Source: UBA4782 sp034429195 (GTDB taxonomy: Bacteria > Chloroflexota > Anaerolineae > Anaerolineales > Anaerolineaceae). Taken from it: a stretch of 64,000 nt of DNA. Location: the NCBI GenBank assembly GCA_034429195.1, contig DAOUGQ010000007.1, forward strand, positions 1-64,000, read 5' to 3'. Of this stretch, positions 9,956 through 19,494 are shown one piece after another. Position 1 is the stretch's first letter; each line of letters opens with the position of its first letter. A model generated the notes under the pieces. It was given only the letters and a program-made list of their open reading frames with translations, was not told the origin of the DNA and searched no databases. The position numbers and the translations under genes are program-made.

Positions 9956-10408
9956 ATGATAAAGAGTTGCATGAAAAGGAATGTCATTTCTATTGATTCC
10001 AATGCTACTATTCGAGATGCCGCAATTAAAATGTCTGATCAGCATATTGGTCTTCTACCCGTGATCAATACAGAAAACAAAGTTATTGGCATGGTCGGAT
10101 TGCCCGATCTTCTTAACCTTGAAATGCCTGCATTTTTTAATTTGATCAACGACGTTGATTTTATCAGTGATTTTGGAGCCGTAGAAACCACTCGCCCTAA
10201 TGCAAACCAGATTGATCGCCCTATAACCGAAATAATGCAGCCTGCATTGCCCGTATCTGATAATTCTGGATTACTTGCCGCTTACGGCTTTATGATCAAA
10301 CATAACTTATCAGATTTACCTGTTGTTTCCGAAACAGGTGAGTTGGTTGGAATAGTATCGCAAGTGGATATTGGAGTCGCTATCTTATCTTCATGGAAAG
10401 ATATTTAA
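9956..10408 (+). CDS. CBS-domain pair protein
   Basis: At 150 residues, this is essentially two CBS domains and nothing else. The first runs MKRNVISIDSNATIRDAAIKM to VIGMVGLPDLL, the second ITEIMQPALPVSDNSGL to LVGIVSQVDIG. Such Bateman modules bind adenine nucleotides and regulate transporters or enzymes. It lies immediately before an ArsB/NhaD-type permease (start 10 bp after its stop), and I infer that it gates this permease or the upstream exchanger. No DNA-binding or catalytic domain is present. AGAGG before the ATG supports the start. Confidence 0.85.
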   Translation: MIKSCMKRNVISIDSNATIRDAAIKMSDQHIGLLPVINTENKVIGMVGLPDLLNLEMPAFFNLINDVDFISDFGAVETTRPNANQIDRPITEIMQPALPVSDNSGLLAAYGFMIKHNLSDLPVVSETGELVGIVSQVDIGVAILSSWKDI

Positions 10409-10418
10409 AGGTAAATTA

Positions 10419-11708
10419 ATGATTGCAGGCATACTCTCCAGTGCAATTTTCATCACCACACTCTATATAATTTTTTCTGAAAAGTTAAATCGTACCATTG
10501 CTTCTCTGATTGGTGCTGTTGTAATGGTATGCCTGGGATTAATTTTTGGTTTCTATTCAGAAGAAAAGGCACTTCAGTCGATTGATTTTAATACGCTTGG
10601 TTTACTTATTGGAATGATGATCATTGTTTCCATTCTGGAACCAACGGGCTTCTTTCAATTTCTTGCAATCTATGTTGGAAAAAGATCAAATGGAAAACCA
10701 ATTCTTTTACTTGTGCTCTTGGGAACTACAACAACCATTGTATCTATGTTTCTTGATAACGTAACAACAGTCATACTAATTGCACCAGTTTCAATTTTGT
10801 TATGTGAAATTCTTGGATTAAATCCTCAACCTTATCTGATGGCAGAAGCAATTTTATCAGATACAGGTGGTGTAGCTACTTTAATCGGTGATCCCCCAAA
10901 TATTCTTGTTGGTTCAGCAGCAAAATTAACTTTCATTGATTTTCTTACTCATAGTTTACCAATTGTTGTAATTGTTTGGCTGGTTGCCTTATTTATGCTT
11001 CGTTTTTTCTTCCATAATGAGCTTTCGGAAAAACCACAGAATTTGGATGCCCTTGAAGAACTAAATCCATTGAGTGCTTTAAAAGATCGAAAAACCGTAA
11101 GGAAAGTAATCATTATCCTTGGAATTGCATTAATCATATTCTTACTTGAAGAAATACTTCACATCAGGCCATCGTTGGTTGCACTTACAGCTTCTGCTAT
11201 TGTTTTAGTCTGGGTTCGTCCTCCTCTTCAGGAAACCCTTAAAAGAATTCAATGGGATATTCTTATATTCTTTACTTCTCTTTTTGTACTTATTGGCGGG
11301 CTCCAATCAGCAGGTGTAATGCAGGCGGTTGCAACATTAATTTCACATGTGCAGAATATTCCTCCGATTCTTTTAGGAATAATCCTTCTATGGGGAGTTG
11401 CTATCTTATCTGCTTTTGTTGATAATGTACCAGTTACTATTGCCTTGATCCCTATTATTCAGGAATTGGAAAATGCAGGAATTCATATTGAACCTCTTTG
11501 GTGGGCATTGGTATTTGGAGCAGGCTTTGGTGGAAATGGCACAATACTAGGTTCGACAGCGAATATTGTTGTTGCATCACTTTCAGAGAAAACAAACGTA
11601 CCAATCACGCCTAAAGTATGGAATAAAAAGGGTTTACCAATTATGGTAGGAACTTGCTTTGTAGCGAGTATTCTTTATCTTTTTGCATTTACCCTATTTA
11701 AGTGGTAG
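10419..11708 (+). CDS. ArsB/NhaD-type ion transporter permease
   Basis: This 429-residue polytopic protein belongs to the ion transporter (SLC13/ArsB/NhaD) superfamily. It has roughly eleven hydrophobic segments and the two pseudo-symmetric motifs: FLDNVTTVILIAPV with ILSDTGGVATLIGDPPNILVG in the first half, and FVDNVPVTIALIPI with GAGFGGNGTILGSTANIVV in the second. These places bind ions or dicarboxylates in solved relatives. ArsB would export arsenite and NhaD would exchange Na+/H+; nothing here resolves the two, though the Na+/Ca2+ exchanger upstream leans toward cation homeostasis. I start at 10419 (RBS AAAGG) because the earlier in-frame ATG at 10371 lies inside the CBS gene. Confidence 0.82.
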   Translation: MIAGILSSAIFITTLYIIFSEKLNRTIASLIGAVVMVCLGLIFGFYSEEKALQSIDFNTLGLLIGMMIIVSILEPTGFFQFLAIYVGKRSNGKPILLLVLLGTTTTIVSMFLDNVTTVILIAPVSILLCEILGLNPQPYLMAEAILSDTGGVATLIGDPPNILVGSAAKLTFIDFLTHSLPIVVIVWLVALFMLRFFFHNELSEKPQNLDALEELNPLSALKDRKTVRKVIIILGIALIIFLLEEILHIRPSLVALTASAIVLVWVRPPLQETLKRIQWDILIFFTSLFVLIGGLQSAGVMQAVATLISHVQNIPPILLGIILLWGVAILSAFVDNVPVTIALIPIIQELENAGIHIEPLWWALVFGAGFGGNGTILGSTANIVVASLSEKTNVPITPKVWNKKGLPIMVGTCFVASILYLFAFTLFKW

Positions 11709-11803
11709 ATGCTTTCTCTGGCTATTTAGTTGTTGATTTTATATCAATTAAAAACCAATATGGTAAGATAATATGACAATACAATCCCAATATTGAGAAA
11801 TTC

Positions 11804-13453
11804 ATGGAAAACTCTCTCCTCCATAATAAACTTGTCATTACTCTATTCAGCGTGATCATCATCGCAAGTCTGACATTTTCGTTACTTTCCACAAGTTTAT
11901 TTGCAGGAGAAAATTCTTTATTTGCAGCAACTCCCACCATCGATGCTACGATCACCCCTACCTTTTTACCATCTTTGGTTCTTCAACAGATCAATACAGC
12001 AAAAGAATATGAAAATAATGGCCAATATGAAGAAGCAGTTGAGGTATATGAGAACATCATCAGCATGGGGTATGAAGATCCTGATATCTATTACGCGCTG
12101 GGAGTCGATTACACTCAACTGGGCTTAACTATGCTGGCTTTTTCCGCTTTCGATAAAGCTATCGAATTAAAACCTGATGTTTATGAATATTATTCTGCGA
12201 GAGCAGAAGTTTACGCCAGCACAAAGCAATTCCAATCTGCCATGGCCGACATTAATACTGCCATGAATCTTTCCCCAGAAAATCCTCTTCTCTATTTCTC
12301 TAGAGCGCAAATCTATCAGACGATGAAATCGTATGACAAAGCGAAAGAAGATTATGACTATGGGATCAGTCTGAATCCCATTGACTCAACAGGTTACATA
12401 AACCGGGCAATGTATTTCGAATTGTTAGGAGATTTCGCTGCAGCGGCACAAGATTATACCCTCGCCATTAAATATTCCTCGTCAACAATTCCTATGCTTT
12501 ACTTCCGTCGGGGGTATGCTTATACCCAATTGGGAAAATATGATCTCGCTCTAGCAGATGTCAACAAAATCATTGAGCTACAACCAACCGGCTATGAGAT
12601 TGTTTATTCGCTGAGAGGGAATATTTATCTTCTCCAAGAAAAATATCAGGAAGCTTTGGACGACCTAAACCGGGGAATAGAAGCAGGTAATGATCTCTAT
12701 TTCGAAAGAGGACTCGCTAATTCAGCATTGTTAAATTATGAAGCTGCCATTCTGGATTTCACAAGATGCCTGGAAAATCATCCTGACAATACCAACGCAC
12801 TGCTCAATCGCGGGATTCTTTATATCAAGACAAATCAATTTGCCCTAGCAAAGCTCGATTTCGATGCTTATATCTTACAAGTTCCAGACAATTCCAATGC
12901 ATACAACAACCGGGGTCTGGCAAACAGGTATCTGGGATACAGCCAGGATGCCATAGACGATTTTAATAAAGCAATTGAAATCGATGGTACATATATTCAA
13001 GCTTATATCAATCGGGCTTCTTTATATTCAAGCCTGGGCAAATACTCTAAATCTATCGATGATTACCTGAAAGTGATGGAATTAAGCCCAGATACTGTAG
13101 AAGCTTATTACAACATTAGCATTGTATATTACAAACAGGGTCAATATTCTCTTTCCATTGAGAACATGGAGAAGGCAAACTCAATGACCCCTACAATCGA
13201 TGGATACAACCTGATGGCAGTTTGCTATCTGAAATTAGGATATAAGAATAAAGCATTGGAAGCTGAAAATAAAGCGGTGGAATTGTTCCCAGATTCAGCA
13301 AGTGCTTACTACAACCGGGCAATTATTTATAAATACCTGGGAAATATTACTGAAGCCAAAATTGATTTACAGAAAGCCCTTTCATTATCTACCGATGATG
13401 AAGAACGTCAAGAAATTGAAAATACATTAAAGAAACTTGGGGGAAGTATCTAG
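11804..13453 (+). CDS. Exported TPR-repeat protein
   Basis: Residues 12-35 form a hydrophobic signal sequence or anchor (KLVITLFSVIIIASLTFSLL), so the protein is exported or membrane-tethered. From about residue 60 to the end there are some fourteen tetratricopeptide repeats in steps of 34 residues, with the usual A-x-x-D-F/Y-x-x-A-I-x-L-x-P pattern (examples: SAFDKAIELKPD, DDFNKAIEIDGT, DDYLKVMELSPD). TPR stacks bind peptides and build complexes; no enzyme domain accompanies them. The gene stands alone, 95 bp after the permease. Partner unknown. Confidence 0.88.
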   Translation: MENSLLHNKLVITLFSVIIIASLTFSLLSTSLFAGENSLFAATPTIDATITPTFLPSLVLQQINTAKEYENNGQYEEAVEVYENIISMGYEDPDIYYALGVDYTQLGLTMLAFSAFDKAIELKPDVYEYYSARAEVYASTKQFQSAMADINTAMNLSPENPLLYFSRAQIYQTMKSYDKAKEDYDYGISLNPIDSTGYINRAMYFELLGDFAAAAQDYTLAIKYSSSTIPMLYFRRGYAYTQLGKYDLALADVNKIIELQPTGYEIVYSLRGNIYLLQEKYQEALDDLNRGIEAGNDLYFERGLANSALLNYEAAILDFTRCLENHPDNTNALLNRGILYIKTNQFALAKLDFDAYILQVPDNSNAYNNRGLANRYLGYSQDAIDDFNKAIEIDGTYIQAYINRASLYSSLGKYSKSIDDYLKVMELSPDTVEAYYNISIVYYKQGQYSLSIENMEKANSMTPTIDGYNLMAVCYLKLGYKNKALEAENKAVELFPDSASAYYNRAIIYKYLGNITEAKIDLQKALSLSTDDEERQEIENTLKKLGGSI

Positions 13454-13573
13454 GTTTCTATTCCAAACATTCATTAGTAAAACCTTCTGAAAATCTCATT
13501 ACCAATAAGTTGGTAAAAAAGAGCAGCCTTTTCCCTTATCCATAATAAAGTGCAGCATGTTTTAGAGTTTTTA

Positions 13574-15134
13574 ATGAAATATTTGAAACTTTTTGTTGTG
13601 TTGATGTTAGTTAGCCTTTCAGTAACTTAAATGTAAGAATCCCCTGCACTGGTAATAAATGGTATTTCCCCTACTCCAAAAGTTATCACAAGTGCTCCTC
13701 AACCAGACTATAAAACCCTCCCCAACTCCTTCTCCAACAACCCTTCCTGTAAAAAAATTAATAGTGAATACAGGGATGGATATCGTTGATGGGGATACCT
13801 CAAATGTTGATAACCTGCTTAGTAATCTTGGAGTTGATGGATTACTCTCATTGCGAGAAGCTATACTGGCTTCCAACCAGACGGTTGGTGAAAAGCAAAT
13901 AATGTTTAATCTGTTCTTGAAGGATCAAGTGATCTTCCTCGGTTCAGATCAGCAGTACAGCGATCCGCGCCTGATCATTACTGGAGAGAAAATCTCCATT
14001 GATGGAATTGATGGAGATGTTGATCATGATGGCAAACCAGATATCGTCATAAGCGGTTCTACGCTTACCCAAGAATTTTCATCGGCATTTATTCTGAGCT
14101 CCCGATATATAACTCCAAAACCTTATTTTTCGAGATTTTCAGGATTTCGCCAGTATCTTATCTTGTATAGATGATATTTGTTCGACAAAACCCTTTCATC
14201 ATATTCAGATCATGGATGATCAAATTTATTCAGATGTAAGGGGCGGAGGTATGAAAGTTCTTCCCATGAATACCCTCGCGGATCTTTCTGATCCGTCTTT
14301 GTCTTCCACTATCAATATCGACGACATAGAAATAACACGCAATACTATTCAGGTTGCTAATAGGCAGAATAAAGGTATCTATATGACTACAACAACAGCA
14401 GGTGGATCGAATAATCGTCTGACGAATATTTCAATCATCAATAACATTCTCTCTTCTCCTGGATCAACCATAGCTGTCAATGCTGCCGACGGTTCCAGTT
14501 CCTGTTATGGATTAACAGAGATAGAGATATTTTTTAACAAGAATACTGTTGAAAACATTACCATAGATGGAAATACCATTGATCCGCTGGGAGTGGGTAG
14601 GAATAATGCTCATCCTGCTGGAATTGTGATGTTGGCGGGTAATTATGGCAATAGCGATAACTCCATGAGTGGAATTAACATTTTTAATAACGTGATCTCG
14701 TCTACTGCCAGGCATGCTATTGCATTATTTGCTTCAAACAATTTTATAATCCCGGGTTACCAATTTCATCTCGGGCACCTGTAAATAATGTTATTGAAAA
14801 TGTTCTGATCTTTGGAAATACCAGCAATGCCGGGGGTCGCGCTATCTGGAACTATGCTGCATCAGAGGACGATCCGATGCCGGAAGGGGTAACGGGTCGA
14901 ATTAATCATGTGGAAATTATTGATAATCAAATCCAGAGATATAAATTTGAAGGCATTATGTTGAATGATGGAATTGGCGAAAAGAATAATTCGGTGGAAG
15001 AAGTGCGAATTGAAAACAATACGATCGCTTCACTGGACCCATCTAAAGGTCTGGCATTATTCATCATCGGTGGTAGAGGAGATACCTGTAAGCGGATTTC
15101 TCAAAGCAATGCGATTACACAATTGGTCATTTAA
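13574..15134 (+). pseudogene. Broken CSLREA-like / parallel beta-helix exported protein
   Basis: Pieces of one exported protein can be followed through several frames. A signal peptide MKYLKLFVVLMLVSLSVT starts at 13574 and runs straight into TAA and then a second TAA two codons on. A proline/serine linker leads, after a frame change near 13715, to VDGLLSLREAILASN, the motif typical of CSLREA-domain proteins (about 13830). The frame changes again near 14120, after which Asn-rich IxIxNN beta-helix rungs run to 14750, then once more to the end at 15134. Two stops plus three frame changes make sequencing error an unlikely full explanation. I read it as a decaying gene. Confidence 0.7.
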
Positions 15135-16084
15135 AAAACATAATCAGAATTCTAATAGCCATCCAAGGCAAACAATTCTATTCATAACGATCAGTATTGC
15201 ATTGATCATACTGTTGGGTTTCTATCTCAGTAGTGTGTTTATTCTAAAAGATATGGCAACTCACCGTGTAGAAAAATTCAAAAACACACCCGAATTATTA
15301 GGGTTGGAAGCCACTACTATTTATTTGACAAGTGAAGATGGCATTCCTTTGCAGGCATGGTATATCCCAGCAAATGATCCACGTGGTGTGGTAGTTCTCC
15401 TGCATGGTATAGATGGAATGGATGCGTCTAGCTTTTTACCGCATGCCACTCACCTGCATGAAGCAGGATATTCCAGCATTGTTTTGGATATGCGTGCACA
15501 CGGCAGGAGTGGGGGAAACTGGATTGGCTTTGCCTTTGAAGAGCCACAGGATTTGAGTGCTGTGTTGAATTGGATTGCATCCAAGAATGAATTGGAGGAT
15601 GTACCTGTTGCTCTTTTGGGTTTCTCAATGGGTGGGGCAACCGCCATTCGTACCGCTGCTTACCGCTCCGATGTAAATGCTGTCATAAGTGTAAGCTCTT
15701 TTTCTTCAATAGATAAAATGATTGGTCTGGGAATGCTGCTCATGGGAGCGCCAAAGGAAATGGTACGTACGAATTTACACTCCATTTATGCGGTTAGGGC
15801 TGCTGACCCTGTATGGAGTCTGGCCAGCTACTGCGTCTCCTGAACATGATATTGCATTAATTTCCCCTCGTCCCGTCTTATTGTTACATGGTTCTGCCGA
15901 TAGTCAGATACCCGTTGAACATGCTTATGTTCTGCAGGAAGCTGGTAGACAAAATGTAGAGCTGCAAATTTTCGAAGGTGCAGAGCACCTTGTTTTTCGT
16001 GGTGATGGAACTGGGTCTGAAGATGTTAGTTTCCGTCAGGCAGTATTGGATTTTTTAGCACGTTCGCTGCCCAAATCACAGTAA
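15109..16084 (+). pseudogene. Alpha/beta hydrolase with one frameshift
   Basis: The N-terminal part, from the ATG at 15109, has a membrane anchor (ILFITISIALIILLGFYL), then a hydrolase core with the oxyanion region VVLLHGIDG, DMRAHGRSGG and the nucleophile elbow GFSMGG. After KEMVRTNL (about 15775) the frame is lost and stops at 15843. The rest, including PRPVLLLHGSADSQIPV (acid) and GAEHLVF (His), continues in the +1 frame to 16084. Joined, the halves make a normal serine hydrolase of the small-lipase/peptidase type. One indel between 15765 and 15790 explains everything; it may be a real lesion or a sequence error. The start overlaps the broken beta-helix gene. Confidence 0.75.
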
Positions 16085-16093
16085 CGCTGACAA

Positions 16094-16873
16094 TTATTTT
16101 TTTGGAAACCAAGGTATGAAAGCATTCGTTTTTTGAATATATTCTTTATATCCAGGTCGAGTTTCCATGGATTTTTCCAGTAAAGCAACACCTGAAATTT
16201 TTAAAAGGAGAAAGGTCATTATTACAGGGCTGAAGATAGACCACCACCCCCCTGCTGCCAGAGCAATGAGATAATAAGCCCACCACTGTGTCGCATCTCC
16301 AAAATAGTTGGGATGACGGGTATATCTCCATACGCCGTGATCTAATACCCTTTCTTTATTCTCCGGCTTGGAGCGGAATCTCACCAATTGTGCATCTCCC
16401 ACCGCTTCAAAAAAGAACCCTATCAACCATAATCCAAGACCTATAAAATCCAGAAGAGAAAAATGCGCTGGTATTCCCTTCCATTGAGCAGCAAATAATG
16501 GTGCGGAAATGATCCAAAGCAATATACCTTGCAATAAAAAGACTTTGAAATAGCTTTGCCACCACCATTTAGGCCCAGCTTCTTTTCGCCACTTTTGATA
16601 TCGAAAATCTTCTGATTTACCCCAATTTCTCAATAAAATATGTATGGATAAACGCAATCCCCAGATCGTCACAAGAAAAGCGATTAATAGTTTACGCCAG
16701 AAGAAACCATCAGGAGACAAAGTAAAAAACACCCAAACAGAAACCACAAAACCGAAACCCCAAAAGATATCTACAATACTAGAGTTCTTTAATATCAGGC
16801 TAATTGCCCATAAAGCAGTCATTAATATCAATATGATTGCCAGACCCGAACCGTAAATACCTAAAAGTTGCAT
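16094..16873 (-). CDS. DUF1295 family membrane protein (steroid reductase / ICMT-like)
   Basis: This 259-residue protein has about six membrane segments and the family signature near the C-terminus, GVWRYTRHPNYFGDATQWW, followed by EKSMETRPGYKEYIQKT and a FIPWFPKK tail. DUF1295 belongs with 3-oxo-5-alpha-steroid 4-dehydrogenase C-terminal and isoprenylcysteine methyltransferase-like proteins, which act on lipids using NADPH or SAM. The physiological substrate in bacteria is unknown. It is the last gene of the minus-strand operon led by the TspO-like gene, and its end is 9 bp from the convergent hydrolase remnant. Confidence 0.85.
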   Translation of the reverse strand: MQLLGIYGSGLAIILILMTALWAISLILKNSSIVDIFWGFGFVVSVWVFFTLSPDGFFWRKLLIAFLVTIWGLRLSIHILLRNWGKSEDFRYQKWRKEAGPKWWWQSYFKVFLLQGILLWIISAPLFAAQWKGIPAHFSLLDFIGLGLWLIGFFFEAVGDAQLVRFRSKPENKERVLDHGVWRYTRHPNYFGDATQWWAYYLIALAAGGWWSIFSPVIMTFLLLKISGVALLEKSMETRPGYKEYIQKTNAFIPWFPKK

Positions 16874-16884
16874 CGAAAACCTCG

Positions 16885-17721
16885 CTATTTCTTAGTTACA
16901 CAGGCAAAACCAACCACGCCCGTTCCTAAATGAGCGCCTAATACTGGATTGATTGTCTCAAACCAGATTTCCTGGTTTGAAATAAGGTCGTTTACTATAG
17001 ATTGCAGAGTTTTCGCCTCTTCAAGAGCGTTAGAATGTAAAAAGGCTATTTTCTCAAAAGGGCTAAATTCTTTCAACATTGTGATTAACCGATTAAGGCC
17101 ATTCTTTCTGGTTCGTACCTTCTCAGCTTCAGAGACTCCATTGTGCATTTTCAAAATCGGTTTTATGTGCATGATATCGCCTATGACCGATACTATGCGA
17201 TTCATCCTTCCACTTCGTCGTAAATATTTCAGTGTATCAAGTAAAGCCCAAACCTGCGTCCGTTTGATCTGATCTTGAAGACGAGGAAGAATTTCTCTTA
17301 CTGCAAATCCTTGCTTCGCAAGCTCAGCAGCGGTTTGAACCAAAAAACCTGTTCCCATGCTAAGTGATCCTGAATCCAGAACCGTTACAGGTACAGAAGT
17401 AGTTTCATCTGCAGCAGTTGAAGCAACGTTAACAGCAGCACTCAACGTGGATGAGATATGGATGGACAAGACCTCCGTGGCTCCTTCATCAGAAAGCGCA
17501 TTATATATAGCATGGAATTTTTGGGGAGAAGGAACTGCTGTCGTTGGATGTTCTGGGGAATCAGGTAAGTTTTTATAAAAATCCTCACGAGACATATCGA
17601 TCCCATCTAAATAATCGTGCTTTCCTATGCGAATGTAGAATGGGATCACCTGTATGCCCAATTGAGATATGACTTTGGCAGGTAAATCACATGTACTATC
17701 GGTTACAATTCCTACACTCAT
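16885..17721 (-). CDS. DegV family fatty-acid-binding protein
   Basis: The 278-residue protein opens with IVTDSTCDLP, the hallmark of the DegV (FakB-like) family, and continues with PFYIRIG, the GIDMSREDFY segment, a PTTAVPSP motif and IHISSTLSAAVNVA. Family members bind one fatty acid between two domains and, in Firmicutes, present it to the kinase FakA. No fakA is visible in this window. Near-contiguous with its neighbours (12 bp and 1 bp), it is part of the CarH-side operon. Its role here in lipid handling beside a DUF1295 protein is an inference. Confidence 0.9.
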   Translation of the reverse strand: MSVGIVTDSTCDLPAKVISQLGIQVIPFYIRIGKHDYLDGIDMSREDFYKNLPDSPEHPTTAVPSPQKFHAIYNALSDEGATEVLSIHISSTLSAAVNVASTAADETTSVPVTVLDSGSLSMGTGFLVQTAAELAKQGFAVREILPRLQDQIKRTQVWALLDTLKYLRRSGRMNRIVSVIGDIMHIKPILKMHNGVSEAEKVRTRKNGLNRLITMLKEFSPFEKIAFLHSNALEEAKTLQSIVNDLISNQEIWFETINPVLGAHLGTGVVGFACVTKK

Positions 17722-17722
17722 A

Positions 17723-18070
17723 TCACCACCTCAAAATTAAGATGACGCCAAAGACAATTTCAATTGCAAGGCTGATCCAATTAGAAGAAACACTGGACTT
17801 ATCAAGAAAAATGGAAATCAATCGCACGGCAGCAATTGCCAGGTAACCGAAACCTAAAACTCGATAAGCTACCTCTCCAAAGATAAATGGTGCAATGCCA
17901 AGTGCAATGAATAAACCACCAAAGATTGCTCTTATCTCTGAAATACCTCTGGCATTTTCAGCCAATAATCCTGTAAAACCATAGACCGCCGTTGGTTTAA
18001 TCAGTGCCAATAATCCAGTTGCTGCAGTTCCTATTGCTGCAATAATTTTTAGTACCATTAAAATGATCAT
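17723..18070 (-). CDS. DUF4345-like small membrane protein
   Basis: A 115-residue protein with four hydrophobic helices and the motif ARGISEIRAIFGGLFIALG, which resembles DUF4345 family proteins. The function is unknown. It is placed between the selenoprotein-like peroxiredoxin gene (10 bp) and the DegV gene (1 bp), so it is co-transcribed with them. No metal, heme or catalytic motif is evident. Confidence 0.65.
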   Translation of the reverse strand: MIILMVLKIIAAIGTAATGLLALIKPTAVYGFTGLLAENARGISEIRAIFGGLFIALGIAPFIFGEVAYRVLGFGYLAIAAVRLISIFLDKSSVSSNWISLAIEIVFGVILILRW

Positions 18071-18080
18071 ATTCTCTTCC

Positions 18081-18554
18081 TTAATTATTTATATTAATTT
18101 TTATAAGAATTTCCAATAATTCTTGATTGTCGGGAATATCAGACATTGAGTGCCCATAATGGGCAAACCTTGCAATCCCAGTCTTATCAACCAGCACTTG
18201 CGCTGGCATTCTACCAAGCTTAAAAAGATTAACCTCCTGCCCATAAGCCCTGAGTACAGTAGCTCCCGGATCGGGTAGCCCAATAAATGGTAAGCCATGT
18301 TGTTGCCAGTAGCGTGAGAATGCTTCTGCGTTCTCGGGACCAACTACAATGATCTTTGTATTCTGTTTTTGAAACTTGTCATAATCCTGACGCAACTGCG
18401 CCATATGCCTCTGGCAGAATGGTCAAAAAAATCCGCGATTAAAAACTATCAAACCATTTTCTTTTCCTCGTAAATCGGATAATTGGAATTTTTGACCTCT
18501 GACATCGATCAGAGAAAAATTTGGAGCAGGGAGATTAATATCAACTTTTGCCAT
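18081..18554 (-). CDS. Peroxiredoxin-like thioredoxin-fold protein, probable selenoprotein (UxxC)
   Basis: Reading from the ATG at 18554 (MAKVDINLPAPNF) the frame meets a single TGA at 18425-18423 and then stays open to 18081, giving 157 residues. Around that codon the protein reads LIVFNRGFF-[TGA]-PFCQRHMAQL. In this AhpC/TSA-like family the motif is NRGFxCPFC, so the TGA replaces exactly the peroxidatic cysteine (residue 44) while the second Cys two residues later stays: a UxxC motif known from selenoproteins. Both sides of the TGA are fully conserved in character and a SECIS-like hairpin follows. It would reduce peroxides. Annotation pipelines would start it wrongly at 18404. Alternative: a nonsense mutation. 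selA, selB, selC and selD are not in the window. Confidence 0.7.
18388..18403 (-). promoter_or_regulatory. Candidate bacterial SECIS hairpin
   Basis: Beginning 19 nt after the TGA, the mRNA reads UGGCGC-AGUU-GCGUCA: six pairs (one G-U) capped by a four-base loop with G at position 2 followed by U. Bacterial SECIS elements lie inside the coding region just after the UGA, with a short stem and a G in the first two loop bases, about 16-37 nt from the UGA. Here the loop starts 25 nt after it. A nearer hairpin (18400-18415) is too close to fit. Confidence 0.5.
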
Positions 18555-18585
18555 TGCAATGCTACCTGTCAGCTACTTTTTAGTT

Positions 18586-19353
18586 TTACTGCCTGACTTT
18601 TCGCCGTGGGATACGGAAAATAAATGCCAATCCAAGGCTCACCAAAACTAATCCAAACGTGATCCATGTAGGTAGAGCAACCTGTGGAAGCGTATTGAAT
18701 TTAATTGCTATTCCAGCTAACGCCCAAAGGATCACCAGCGTATACGGAATATCACGGCGGGTAAAGTTCATCAGGATATTGATTACCAGAACTGCCACCA
18801 GCATGATACCCATCCAATTGATGGCTGAAATTCCGAATCCATCCCATTTCAGGTAATCCAGTAATGAAGTTGCATTGGCAACTGTTGCTACTGTGATCCA
18901 TCCCAGATAAATACTGAATGGTATTCTGACTGTTAATCTTTCCGCAAGCGGAGCTTCGGTTATGCCAATTCCCAACCGTAGATAAACGATGATGAGGGAA
19001 ATCAGCAAAACCAGCATCGCTACAATAGTTAATGTGAATTGCTCATAATGCCAGAGAAATATCCAGACACTGTTTGCAATCCCTCCAAGGGCAACCCACC
19101 ACCCTGAAGCTTGTAACCGAGGGTTCTGTCGCTGAGAAGGTAAAGCTTGATAGATAGAAAAGACTATCAAACCCAGATAGATCAAGCCCCAAATAGAAAA
19201 AACGTAACCCGCTGGGACAAAATAGACATTGAACCGGTCAGAAATTTCTCCGGTATTTAATCCATTTAATGGAAGTATATTTGCAAGTGAATTAATGATG
19301 ATCGTAACGATCACAGATAGAACTACGATAATTTGCCGGAAAAGGTCTTTCAT
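18586..19353 (-). CDS. TspO/MBR-like tryptophan-rich membrane protein
   Basis: This 255-residue protein has about seven hydrophobic segments and tryptophan-rich motifs (YVFSIWGLIYLGL, ASGWWVALGGIANSVWIFLWHYEQ, YLGWITVATVANATSLL) typical of proteins annotated as tryptophan-rich sensory proteins related to TspO. TspO proteins bind porphyrins and in several bacteria take part in light and oxygen responses. It is longer than the ~160-residue core TspO, as in other divergent members. It is first in the minus operon and its promoter shares the CarH-type operator, which suits a light-related role. RBS AAAGGA is upstream of the ATG. Confidence 0.75.
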   Translation of the reverse strand: MKDLFRQIIVVLSVIVTIIINSLANILPLNGLNTGEISDRFNVYFVPAGYVFSIWGLIYLGLIVFSIYQALPSQRQNPRLQASGWWVALGGIANSVWIFLWHYEQFTLTIVAMLVLLISLIIVYLRLGIGITEAPLAERLTVRIPFSIYLGWITVATVANATSLLDYLKWDGFGISAINWMGIMLVAVLVINILMNFTRRDIPYTLVILWALAGIAIKFNTLPQVALPTWITFGLVLVSLGLAFIFRIPRRKVRQ

Positions 19354-19494
19354 TCGAATATCCTTTTTTTATTTTTAGTCACATGCGACTTTTTCATTGA
19401 AGGAACGACAAAACAATAGTGGTGTGTGGAATATCTTTAGAAGCTGTAATCGATAAACGCCTTATTTATTAAGACTATTGCTATCTACAAATTT

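Noticed and set aside
18081..18404. A 107-residue peroxiredoxin fragment starting at the internal ATG
   Set aside because: It would lack the active-site cysteines and the first strand-helix of the fold. The upstream frame is intact apart from a TGA at the catalytic position, so the full-length Sec reading is preferred.
18400..18415. Hairpin GCCA...UGGC close to the TGA as the SECIS element
   Set aside because: Its loop starts only about 11 nt after the TGA and has no G-U at the start. The hairpin at 18388-18403 fits bacterial SECIS distance and loop rules better.
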